Positions 23,416 to 34,116 of a DNA stretch of 64,000 nt are shown piece after piece. Each line of letters begins with the position of its first letter. The first letter of the stretch is position 1. The notes under the pieces are model-generated. The model was not told the origin of the DNA, did not search any database, and was given only the letters and a program-made list of their open reading frames with translations. Source of the stretch: Entrophospora sp. SA101. Lineage: Eukaryota > Glomeromycota > Glomeromycetes > Entrophosporales > Entrophosporaceae. Both the position numbers and the translations under genes were made by a program. The stretch is from NCBI GenBank assembly GCA_958430865.1, contig CAUDNR010000269.1:64116-128115 (forward strand), given 5' to 3'.

Positions 23416-25482
23416 TTAATCGCATAATACTTCATAGTCATCACATTCAAATGGAAAAATAGATTTCGTTGAAATATTTTGTATAAATTGTTTTGCCTCG
23501 TTCAACAATTCTTTTGAAAATATCATTTCCGGTGATAACAAGTTTGAAGGTTGATTTTTTAATTTTGTAATATTATAACTAAATTCACTCAAATGTTTTG
23601 TTTTAGCATAATTCATTATAACTTTTAAATAATTGTCGTAATAATTTTGATTATTATTATTATTGTGTGATTTTCTCCTTATTTCACCTTCTCCCAATAA
23701 TCTCTCATCGACCACTGCATTATTACTACTACTACTACTATTACTAACATGGTCAATTGTAATTATTAATGATTTAATATTAGGATGAAAATCTTTTAAC
23801 AAATATTCCAATTCATCATAACCGAATACGGAATTAAGGTGTAAAGTGTTTAATGAAATTGGTAAATTTTTTCCTAATTGATTTAAATCTTGTTCGGTCA
23901 TTTTGGTAGAATAATTTTTGAGATTTAAAACTAAATGTTTTAAATTTGTGGTTGATAATAATATTGAAGAGGAGATCAAAGTGTTCGTAGTAGTAGACAA
24001 TGCTAAATAATTTAGGTTTGCACAATGTCTATTTATAACTTCCAGATGCGCTTTTGTGGAATTTTCCAATGTCAACTCTGAAAGATTACAATTTACCAAA
24101 TATAAAATTGTTGTGATTACACCATCCAAATGAGAATTTAGAAACTTTAGCTTATTGATTTTCATCAAATTATTTGTGTTATTTTCTAAATGACAAGAAA
24201 TGATTTCGTCGTTATCGTTCTCGTTCGCATTCACATTTTCTTCCTTTCTTTTATTTTTTTGATAGCAAGAATTAAATTGCAATAAATCTAAATTATTACA
24301 CTTAATCAGTGGAAGTATGGAATCTTCACTTAACGGAACTGAGTCAAACACCAATTTCTTCAAAGATTTGGATTGTGTTGAGCAAGAATTTATATATTCT
24401 TCACTGAAAGCTTCAGGACAATTTGTTCGTGAGTACCTAAAATAATTTAGACTTCTTTGAGATTCTATTAATTTTCTTAATTTCTCTGTTTGACTATTCT
24501 CATAATCTCCAGTAATGTCAATATTAATATATTCAACATTTTTTGTGGAGTTGTTGATTAATAATTCTAAAATCTTTGTTAGATTTGCTGTATCATTTTC
24601 ATTCAAATAATCAAAGTCTCCTTTAATTTCTAATGTTTTTAGATTCCTGAATACCAGCAATGGTGAACGTAATGATGATAAATTTGGAATCGTGGAAGTT
24701 TCTTCATTCCAACTTCCCAAACTGAAACTCCGGAGCCCGTTTGAATTAACAAACAACATTTTACATATTTCTGATGTTATGAATGATAATAATTCCCGAT
24801 AAACGTCATAAACGTTATAACAATGGTCGCTTAAGCTTAACCAACAAATGATTGAACTCTCTAATTCTGCTAAATCCAAATCCCTCAAGTATGTTGAATA
24901 ATTCAAAATCGGATTTTTCAATTGATCGCTTAAACAGATTCCGAATTTATCAAACAATTGTGATTTAAAATCATCTGATGAACATGCAATATAAGTATCA
25001 ATGAGACTGGAACGATTTATATTTTCTGCATTTTCTATATCGAGATTGTTGTTGCATGTTATATTTAAACATTCATCGAAATAATTATTATTATTACTAT
25101 TACTATTATCTTCTTCTTTATTTGATTTCTTTAATAAAACAAAAGGACGTTTCCAAAGTAAAGGAACGACGAGTTGAAACCAATCTTTATTAACTAATAA
25201 ACAATCATATAAAGAATGTTTGTCATCTTCGATATATTTGAAAATCTCTAGTAAAACATCTGAAGGAAGTGTTGGTAATTGTAATGATTTATTTTTAACA
25301 TTATTATTATAATGACGCTGGTAGTAATGAATGTTATTATCATTGTCATTATAATTATTATGCTTATTAAATTTGATAAAGCTATTAATCTTATTATTGC
25401 TGTTGTTATCGCTGTTGTTGTTGAGATCGAAATTAAAAAAACTGAATTGATGGTGGAAATTATTAGTATTATTTAACATCAT
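23416..25482 (-). CDS. F-box protein with leucine-rich-repeat-like C-terminus
   Basis: Single-exon gene of 688 aa. After a low-complexity Asn-rich leader, residues about 68-113 form an F-box (LPTLPSDVLLEIFKYIEDD, then LLVNKDWFQLVVPLLW), which binds Skp1 in SCF ubiquitin ligases. The rest has irregular leucine-rich segments (LNYFRYS, LKKLVFDSVPL, LDLLQFNSC, LNYLALSTT, LKHLVLNL, LNTLHLNSVFG), as in LRR-type substrate receptors. Polyasparagine tracts interrupt both halves. Such intronless F-box/LRR-like genes occur in hundreds of copies in AM fungi (family knowledge), so the substrate cannot be guessed. Start chosen: ATG at 25482, the first of two adjacent Met codons; the leader could start later. 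Confidence 0.88.
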   Translation of the reverse strand: MMLNNTNNFHHQFSFFNFDLNNNSDNNSNNKINSFIKFNKHNNYNDNDNNIHYYQRHYNNNVKNKSLQLPTLPSDVLLEIFKYIEDDKHSLYDCLLVNKDWFQLVVPLLWKRPFVLLKKSNKEEDNSNSNNNNYFDECLNITCNNNLDIENAENINRSSLIDTYIACSSDDFKSQLFDKFGICLSDQLKNPILNYSTYLRDLDLAELESSIICWLSLSDHCYNVYDVYRELLSFITSEICKMLFVNSNGLRSFSLGSWNEETSTIPNLSSLRSPLLVFRNLKTLEIKGDFDYLNENDTANLTKILELLINNSTKNVEYINIDITGDYENSQTEKLRKLIESQRSLNYFRYSRTNCPEAFSEEYINSCSTQSKSLKKLVFDSVPLSEDSILPLIKCNNLDLLQFNSCYQKNKRKEENVNANENDNDEIISCHLENNTNNLMKINKLKFLNSHLDGVITTILYLVNCNLSELTLENSTKAHLEVINRHCANLNYLALSTTTNTLISSSILLSTTNLKHLVLNLKNYSTKMTEQDLNQLGKNLPISLNTLHLNSVFGYDELEYLLKDFHPNIKSLIITIDHVSNSSSSSNNAVVDERLLGEGEIRRKSHNNNNNQNYYDNYLKVIMNYAKTKHLSEFSYNITKLKNQPSNLLSPEMIFSKELLNEAKQFIQNISTKSIFPFECDDYEVLCD

Positions 25483-26419
25483 GATTGGAATTTTTTTTTT
25501 TTTTGAATTGAGAAAAAATCTTCAAGATTAATTAATTGAAATGGCTGAAAGAACGATGGTGATTAATCGAATAAATGGATTAAACTGATTGATAAATTGT
25601 TTTTTTGGTAAAGATTTTCTGTGCATTGGTTTAGTATAAGAAAAAGTAATTATCGTTAATTAATTGTCGCTATTTTTTAATTGATAAATAATTATCATTG
25701 ATTTTCTTGGACAAAAAGAAAAAAAAACATGTCTTCGCGCATGCAAAGAATAATTTACCTTTCTCTTTTTTTCTTTAAATCAAAATCAAAGTTTATGAAA
25801 TAAGCAAAAAAAAAGATGGATATAAAAAGTGTACGAGTAAATCTTTAAAAATAATTTTTGTGAAAAATAAAAATAAAAAAAATTTTTAAAATTTTTAAAA
25901 AAAAATAAAAAATGGGTTTTTTTCCTTCAAGGGAATTCCAAATTGAATGTATATATATATACAATAAAATAGCAATAAATAAATAGTATAATGAAAATAA
26001 TAATTATTGTATTAAAAGTATTAAAACAATATTTTGTACTCCTTGTATTGTTTATATTATAACATTATTTATATGAAAAAAAAATAAAATAAAAAAACAT
26101 AACAAAAATAAAAAGTCTAGTTTAAACTTAAAAAAGAAAAATACTCTTATAGTACAAACTGTTTTTTTACCTCGGGGATTATTTATTATAGGTAAACAAT
26201 TGTGAGTATGACATTATTATACTTTTTTTTTCCATGTGGAATATAACTCTTTTTCCTATTATTTTTAAATAATAAATTATATTATGTCATATACTGTCAT
26301 TCAAATTAACAATTAATTAGCTATTTATTAATCATTTAACAATCGTGTGTATCTCTATCCGGTATTAATTTTTAGAAAAAAACAAGCGTATGTGATAATA
26401 ATAGTAACCTTGTATTACT
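25483..26419. other. Upstream region of F-box gene and AT-rich intergenic
   Basis: Poly-A/T and AT-dinucleotide-rich sequence. No gene or defined regulatory motif seen. Confidence 0.45.
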
Positions 26420-26806
26420 ATGTTCTATTACACAGAATTAATTAAACATGCAAGCATTAGTGGGTTTAGTCCATTCTATAACCTAATTACTTGGGTTATA
26501 CCCAGTCATGAAAGCTCTCGCTCCCGGATCAAGAGAAATGATACGGCACCTCAATTCTCCTCAATCACTGAAAATTTAGGATTTTGGTTATCAGCCTTTA
26601 TTTTGGGTATTTTTCTATAACACTTTTGGGGAATGAATGGGAGTAGTCACACCTCTCATTCTTCCCCATCCCAATCTATTGACCCGACTGCTAAATTTCA
26701 ATGGAAAGTTCCTTCTTTTATTGCAGCTTTATTATTATTTAACAGGTCAATTATTGCTGCTTCTCCAAGATCAGGGTCAATGAATGTGAATTTTTAGATT
26801 TATTGA
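26420..26806 (+). pseudogene. Possible open-frame remnant with one stop
   Basis: One frame runs from ATG 26420 to a TAA at 26618-26620 and then continues open to about 26799. It contains SITENLGFWLSAFILGIFL, then HTSHSSPSQSIDPTAKFQWK and a hydrophobic end. It could be two scraps of one decayed gene. No domain recognised. Confidence 0.25.
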
Positions 26807-27823
26807 TATAATCTTCACCTAAATATTGTTTATTTTCCATTTTCTATATCAACATTAACTGCACTAAACATTACTGATCTATTTTAATGTTGTTTAGCCA
26901 GAAGAGATTTTTCAAAAGCCTAGGGTGAAATTAAAACTCTTCTGGTAAAAAAGGAATATGATTTAAATCATAAGGCATTTAATCAACTTATAACCCATGA
27001 CCCAAGAGCTAGTCTTTTTAAAGCGTCATCCCATTGACTTGGCACAGTGATTTACTAGTGTTTTTGATTCAATGAATTCATCCCAGAATGGCTTAAATCT
27101 TTTTTTTGTAAAATAAATTCAATGAATAAATATTCGTCTTTTCTTGTAAAAAAAAAAAAAAAAAAAAAAAATCTTGTTTTGCATCGAAAATCAAAAAAAA
27201 ATTTTTTTTTTGACTGTATGTCACGCACGAAACAAGATACAACTACTACATACTACAACTAAAACTTTCTAATTAATTGATTTTTTGCTTTTTTACGATA
27301 CCTTGTTTGATATTAATTTCTAATTATTATTATTTTTTTTCTAGAGTGATGTTTTATCTGCTTGTGACATATTGCGGTCTTTTGTTGGATGGGCCGACTC
27401 CGTGTCATAATATTTTTGATATTAAGAAAGAAAAACAATCAGAAAATTATTTACTTTGTGCTGGGAAAAGTCTAAAAATAATACGATAAATATTTAATAA
27501 ATAATCGGTTGATTGATCAATTTAATTGATAAAAAATATTGTTTGTCAATAATAATAATAATAATTATAATCAATTAGGAATAATAATAATAATAATCAA
27601 TAGGAATAATAATAATAATAATCAATAGGAATAAAAACAAGAACCGCGAACATATAAAGCTTAGATCGTTTAAAGTAAATTACATAATGAGAGCATCCCT
27701 AAATGTGTCTTATTATGTCTAAGGGTGGTTTGTAATTTAAGTTAACCAATAAAAATCGTTGATAAATTTATTTCATTCCGTAGAATTTTAACGAAGCCAA
27801 AGAAGTAAAAACCAAAAAAAAAT
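26807..27823. other. Intergenic with poly-A and tandem repeats
   Basis: Contains a 24-base A run (27148-27171). Such a run could mark the 3' end of a retroposed sequence, although no target-site duplication was found. A short tandem repeat follows at 27548-27632. The frame at 27277-27489 is not recognised. The last 150 bases should hold the promoter of the next gene. Confidence 0.4.
27548..27632. repeat. Tandem repeat, unit AATCAATAGG plus AAT run
   Basis: Three successive units, each an (AAT)n run followed by AATCAATTAGG or AATCAATAGG. Confidence 0.75.
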
Positions 27824-30186
27824 ATGCCAAAAAAATCTAAAGGAAAAAAAAGTATTTTAAAAAGAAAGACCAATAAAACCACCTCTGCTACTAGTCAGTC
27901 TGCTGACTATTCTGACGATTCATTAAATGAATACGAAGAAGCTCAACTTAGAGAAGCAATTCTAGCTTCTAAAAAAGAATACGAGTCTAAAAGCTCTCTA
28001 CAGCAAGAAGAAAAAGAAAAAGAAGGAGGGGGAGAAGGAGCAACTATTGCTGGTACAAGTAAAGGCATCAATACTTCTAATCTTGTTATTGATCAAGATA
28101 TGGGAGTTGATGTTGATGATGATGAGGCGGAAGAGGACCAGGAAGAGGATATGGAAATTGATAAAACTGAGCAAGAAGAAAAAACTTCAAAGAAATCAAA
28201 AAGGTTGAAAAGAAAAAAAATAGCAAACCAAGAGTCAAAACAAGATAAGAAAGCTTATAATAATAAACGTATAAGATCAAAAGTTAGAACTAGTAATAAT
28301 GATATCGGTAACAGTAATAATAATAATAATAGTGAATTTAAAAACGACCTGTCAAATAAATCGATACAAGATCAACCTGAATACAAAGTAGGAAAAGAAT
28401 GGTTACAACAATTGTTAGAAGAGAAAAAAGCAAGGCAATCTGCCAAAACAATATATAGGATCCAACAATCTGAAATCATTGATAATAGAGAATTGGGAAA
28501 TAATACAGAAGGTAGAAAAGATGGTGAAGAAGAATTGCTTCAATACGAAAAAAGAAATCTTTATATTTACAAAAAAATAAAAACAAGATATGAACGTAAG
28601 ATAAAAGAAGCTGCAAAAGAAAGAATTATGCGGGTACCATCATCTAATATCGATGAAAGTGATTTAAGTATGAATGAAAAACTCAAGTTGAGACTTAAAG
28701 AGTATGCATTAGAAGAAGATCAATTTGTTATTGAAATATTAGAAACTAAAATAAAAACTCCTAAAATTAAGATATTTTCATCAATGGAAGAACTTAGAGC
28801 TTTATCCTCTTCTCCCTCCCGTTCATCATTATCATCTTACTCACACTCTTCATCTTCTACTACTGCTGCTGCTACTAATTCTTTTATAAAAAGACCAAAA
28901 CCTGATTATAATCAATATCTTGATAAACTCTTTACTAAACAACCATGGATGACAAAAAAAGATATAAAATATTTAACCGATTTATTCACTAAACCAGAAT
29001 CAATTGCTTCATGTGCTTCAATTAAGGTAATAAATATTTCAGAAAACATGTGTGTGGTGTATGTGTTAACGAGCATTTGTTTGTATATATATATGTGTGT
29101 GTATATATATGAGCATATGTATGTGTGTCTATATTTCTATGTCATTATTGTTGAGATGATATTAATAATTCAAATAACTCTGATTGATTAATTATTTAAT
29201 TTTAGAGAATTATAAATGTAGAAAATTTTAATAGTTTCACAAATGAACAAAAAATTCGTATTATGAAGTTAATTCCCATTGAAGACATTGTACCAATTGC
29301 AAGTATAACAGGCGAACCAATTGATACACCATATATAGAACGTGAACGCACATACAAAGATGAATTTTTATATGAAGCAGGAATTCATGGTCAAATTACC
29401 GGTATTGATCCAATGAAAGTGACACCTCGGTTTGATTTTTGGTTGTCAGATGATGTGAAAGATGCCAGGTGGTGGTGGCAACTTAGCATTGAATATGGGT
29501 ATTATACAAAGTATGGAGTAAATCAACAATGGGACGAATATGAAAATTTCAGGTGTAATCTTCCTAGTCACTGGAAGGTAAGTTGTGTATATGCCTATAT
29601 ATACAGTCATAGTTATAATCATATTTATTCATCATCTACATATATTGTTAGAGCGATGCATTTGAAGAGATGTGGGGAGAAATACTAAAAGAAGGTGTTG
29701 GCAATGTACAATTAGCGGGAGATTCTGCCAAAATAACACTTCCAGATCTCGTTAAAGCAAAGGTCATCAAAGAAGGTGATATATTGATATATAAACGAAG
29801 TTTTGCAAAACTTGATATTACTGTTACAACAGAACTTGAGGTAAATAAGTAATTTGGATATTTATTATATTTTCATTTCTTCCACTCAAAAAAAAAAAAA
29901 AAAATCATTGATTAGTTTGTATTATTAGGTGTTGAGAGTTAATAGAAACAATGGATGTATGGCTGTAAAGTTTGGTAAAGGCAAGAATTTCAGAGTGATT
30001 GAAGATGTTCAGAGACCAACAAGTTTAGAGAAAGAAATATTGGATTTTGATGGTAGAATTCCAAAAAGTTCACGACCACATGGAAATGCGTTCAAGAATT
30101 TGTCTATTGTTAAATCAGAAAGTTATAAACCATCACTGTTTGAAGTTCGTAAAGAATATTGGACTAAAAATAATACCATCTCATAA
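27824..30186 (+). CDS. Chromatin-type protein with ASXH/DEUBAD-like and RAMA-like domains
   Basis: Four exons: 27824-29026, 29206-29577, 29652-29840 and 29929-30186; GT-AG introns in phase, 673 aa. Residues 1-200 are charged and basic (MPKKSKGKKSILKRK leader, acidic patch, KKSKRLKRKK nuclear-localisation-like stretch). From about residue 360 the order YLDKLFTKQPWMTKKDIKYL, then NSFTNEQKIRIMKLIPIED, resembles the Asx-homology/DEUBAD domain, which closes with a leucine-rich LIP/LLP motif. It continues with FWLSDDVKDARWWWQLSIEYG. The C-terminal part (AKITLPDLVKAKVIKEGD, ILIYKRSF, GCMAVKFGKG) resembles the RAMA domain, proposed to read modified DNA. ASX proteins activate a histone H2A deubiquitinase in animals. 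In this fungus a nuclear role is inferred. The domain calls are from memory, the RAMA assignment being the less certain. Confidence 0.75.
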
Positions 30187-30552
30187 TTAATTAATAATTT
30201 TGTAGATAAAACAACATCAAAGCTGTACTAATAATAATAATAATGTCAGATGATATGATAATTCATATTATTTTATTGGAAGAAATTGAAAAATTTTATT
30301 CATTTGTTTTTTTTTAAATAAATTTATATTTTTGGTACATTTTTGTTTTTATATAATAAATTATTTTTTAACCAAATTTTTTTTAGCAAAAATAATAATA
30401 AAATGTAATTTATTTAGAAAAATTTTTTAATTATTTAATCAACAAAGTTGTAGTAGTATTAAATGCTTTATACATTGAATGAATTAACATTAGCAACTTG
30501 TTCATTCATTTCATTCAACAAGATCACAGGCTTTGTAAAAGTGAGCGTTTAT
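30187..30552. other. Intergenic
   Basis: AT-rich 3' flank of the preceding gene, with TTTTTTAAATAAA-type poly-A signal candidates near 30305. Nothing else recognised. Confidence 0.45.
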
Positions 30553-30680
30553 CTAAGAGGAAGGTTCATTATCATAGACGTTGACCAATTCGGCTACTTG
30601 CAATGCTTGAACATCCAAAATTTGATTTCTTCTTGTAATTGGTTGAATAAAATCACCAATTTTAAATTGTGTATTTACTC
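30553..30680 (-). CDS. Possible terminal exon of an unrecognised gene
   Basis: Minus-strand frame after an AG acceptor at about 30681: NTQFKIGDFIQPITRRNQIL, then QALQVAELVNVYDN, ending at TAG 30553-30555. Amino-acid use is protein-like and the plus-strand frame over it looks spurious. No upstream exon could be joined with confidence. Family unknown. Confidence 0.3.
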
Positions 30681-31970
30681 CTTTTGGTGTGTATTGGAAT
30701 TAATATTGATATGAATGGATTAGATCATTAAATAATATGAAAAGAGGTAAAGGCTAAAGAATAAAAATAAAAATAAAAAGAGTCTTTGGGTATTTAAATA
30801 ATACTTTAAAGAAATATGAAGGATATATATATGTACGCATAAAAAAATCTTTTATGCATTATCGTTAGTATATATATAATGTCAAAGATAAAAATAATAA
30901 TTACATAATTCATTTGTTTTATTAAACTTGTAATTACGTGAAATCACGTCCAATTTTACAGTTTGTTATCACACTGTAGCTGCTATTCTAAAAACAAGAC
31001 CAATTAACCCGAATTATTATTGATTGATCTTTTTTAATCATTATTTTGATTGTTTGTTAAATATTATAATCTGTCTTAAAAGAAAAGCATCGCTCTTCCA
31101 ATTGCACAGCGTGTGACTATTTTTTGGAGGCTTCCCCCGTATTGGTGGCTGTGATTGAATTTCTAAATTTGTGTTTAGATTTTTTGATTGACGCGGACAA
31201 TCTGCATGTTTGATGGATACGCTTAGACCTTGGACTTGGACAATGAGCACGACGACTTGGTCTTTTATTTATAACCTTTGGACTTGGGAAGATTGAAATA
31301 TTTAATTTTGAAATTTCTTTTTTTAGGGGAGAAATTTCAGAATTATGACGTACTAACTTAGTCGTCACACATCTCACATCTCACACATGCCAGATATACA
31401 TCATACAATTCACAATAAATAAACACTAATACTAATATACTACTAACACATTACAGTAAATAATACAAATAATGAACTTTCAAAAAAATTTTTTAAAAAG
31501 AACCAAAATCAGTTTTAAATTGAAACAACGTGTGTATTACTTAAAATTATTTTAGAAAATAATAAAAATAAACATTAATTAACTCAATTATTTTTATCCA
31601 TTTCTTTTTTCTTTCAAAAAATTTTAAATCCAAAATTTAAATATCATTTTCATTTTTCCTACATTCTTTATATTATTTCATAAATAAGTAAATAACCACC
31701 TGTATTTTATTCATATAATATTCCTTCATTCATAGTCATCATTATTCCCCTGTAATTATTATAGTTTGATACTATTAATTTTTCATAAATTAATACATAT
31801 AGTACATACAGTATACTTATATTGCATTTATATTAGTCTCCAATTTCTATTATACTTTTCATTTCTATAAAAGTTGACTTTTTTTACGCAAGTCGTCAAA
31901 GAAATTAATTTGTAAAGTTTTCATAAAAAAAAAAAACCGTATATATATATATATATTTAAATAAATAATC
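30681..31970. other. 1.3 kb without a supported gene
   Basis: AT-rich. It holds a Lys/Arg/Ser-rich minus-strand frame (31117-31377) in a locally GC-richer patch that I could not connect to any exon. The last 50 bases before 31971 contain a TA run. Confidence 0.4.
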
Positions 31971-33849
31971 ATGTCTGTTGACTCGATAAAGTTGAAAGAA
32001 TTAGAGGATTATCGAACTTTGACTGAATCGGTAAGTTTTCAAAATAATAATAATATTCTTTCTCTACATCAACAAAACAATCATTATTCACACTTTTAAT
32101 AAATTTTATAGCTTCGTGAACAACTTGAACGTGTCCATAAAGAAAATTCATTATTGATAGATGATAATAATCTTGTCCGTAGGAAAATCACTTTTATTAA
32201 ACAAGAACTTACTAACAGTCATAATGAATATTCACGTCTTGAAAATGATCTTTATCAGAGTACTCAGGAAACTGAACGTCTGAAAAAAGAAAATGCGATG
32301 TTTTTAAAATATAAACGTGAAATTGAAAAGAAATTACGTGAAGAGGTAAGTAAATTTGAGATATATTATAAAAATATTATTTGATTATTGGATATTATCA
32401 AAAAAATAGAATATTTAATTTATTTAAATCCACTCATTATTAACACCTTTTTAATTTTTATTATAGACGCAAATTTATGAAAAAGAAAGATTGATTTGGC
32501 ATGAACGTGAATCAGAATTACTTGATCAAGCCAAAGCACTTCAAGAAACTATAAATGTTCTCGCTCAACAAAGCGAACAGTCATCGCAAAAAAAAAGTGA
32601 TTCTTCTCCAATCCCTTATGAAACATTATCAGCTAGTCACTACTCTAATGCTCGTGAACTTAAAAATGCTCAAAGACAAATCAAGGAATTAGAGCACAAA
32701 ATTAGCGAATTGGATTCTGTTCTAGTCAAAACTAAACAAACTTCCACCGAATCTATTGAGCTTAATAAAAATCATGTTCGTAGAATTCAACAATTGGAAA
32801 ATGAAATCTCTCAAATTAAATATATGAATAATACCTTGATGGAAGATAATGAAAGCTATCAATTATTGTTACACGAGAAAACAATCAAAGGTGATTTCAT
32901 CATGAACCCAATCTTGCAGGTAAAATCAATTAATGGTAATGTTTATTGAATCTCATATATTGAATATATATTTAACGTTTATGTATATGTTTTTTTATAG
33001 TTGGAGAATTTTGATTTTGACAATATGAAATATACCGATAAAGCAGAAAAGGTGACCGACAATATAGCTAAAGATGATGATAAAGATTCTCAGAAATCAA
33101 GAGATTCTCCTAAATCAGAAGATTCTTCGGTTAAAAATAAATTAATAAATCATACTGATCTTTCTGCTGAATTAGAACGTGCTAAGGCACTCACCGTGTC
33201 ATTACAAGGTGAAAATGTATATAAAGAAAGCGACCATACCATAATAGAAAGTAAGTGTTATGATAATTATTATTAGCATAAATAATACACGTGATAATAA
33301 TAATAATATTTTCTAAATTTTTTAGAGTTTCAAGATGAAATCAAAACGCTTAGAGATGCAAATAAATCAATGCAACTCTACATTCAAAAAATTCTCAATC
33401 GTATTATGGAAGCAAAAGGTTTCGAGGAAATATTATCATCAGATTGGTCTGCTGGATCATTAGGCTTTGGTGGTGATCAAGATGAAAAATACAATAATGA
33501 TGATGGCAAGAGAACAGAAAGGCGTAAAAATTTGTCCGGACTTCATTTCCGTAGTATTTCTCAACCACCTAATAAAACTCACAAAATTCAAATTCTAACA
33601 GAAGAGCCAGAGTCTTTACCTGATAATTATAATAGTAATCATAAAGAATTGATTTTAACCAAGGGATTATCGGTGCCCAAACGAACTCAAAGAAGTAAAT
33701 CTATCTCTGATGCTAAACATAACACTCTCAATACTAGCAATAACAGTAAACGATTTAGTTTCTTGGAATGGGTTGGAGGCAATAAAGAAACTAGTAAAAA
33801 AGATGATCCTTACATGAGACAATTAACGCTTTTAAAAGAAAAAAATTAA
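31971..33849 (+). CDS. Conserved-type fungal coiled-coil protein
   Basis: Five exons: 31971-32030, 32112-32345, 32467-32919, 33001-33250 and 33326-33849; GT-AG introns in phase, 506 aa. Residues 1-240 and about 310-365 are heptad-rich coiled coil (REQLERVHKENSLLIDDNNL, NDLYQSTQETERLKKE, RRIQQLENEISQIK). A conserved-looking segment LRDANKSMQLYIQKILNRIM, then KGFEEIL, closes the coil. The C-terminal 140 residues are disordered and basic (KRTQRSKSISDAKH), with a final FLEWVGG patch. The LYIQKILNRI...GFE segment is reminiscent of uncharacterised fungal M-protein-like coiled-coil proteins. No function is established. The first Met at 31971 opens directly into the coil. Confidence 0.8.
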
Positions 33850-34116
33850 AAATGTAACTTTTCTTTTTTTACATATATTTTGATATATAAAATTTATGAT
33901 TTGTATATTTTTTTTTTTTTAAATAAAAATTTTTAAAATTATATTGCATTACGTATAAACTGGGGCGGGTTGTTATTATTATATCAGATATATATTATAC
34001 AAATTTACCACTTTGTATCACCAAAATTATTAGTGACTTTGTTGCCCAATGATCACACATTAATATTTAATGTTAATATTGAGAACAATTTCTTTATATT
34101 TATTTCATTTTTTATA
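33850..34116. promoter_or_regulatory. Short intergenic region before the Swi3-like gene
   Basis: About 270 bases with poly-T/A runs. The frame upstream of the chosen Met stays open to 33970, but the residues there ([14 protein letters not shown]) do not look like the family. The start is therefore placed at 34117. Confidence 0.35.

Noticed and set aside
26420..26806. Organelle-derived insert
   Set aside because: The hydrophobic frame first suggested a mitochondrial gene piece, but no respiratory-chain motif could be matched.
27148..27171. Poly-A run as the tail of a retroposon
   Set aside because: No target-site duplication or recognisable reverse-transcriptase or SINE sequence was found upstream. 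Simple A runs are common in this window.
31041..31377. Two overlapping basic minus-strand frames
   Set aside because: Lys/Arg/Ser-rich and without splice links. I could not decide which frame, if any, is real, so neither is listed as a gene.
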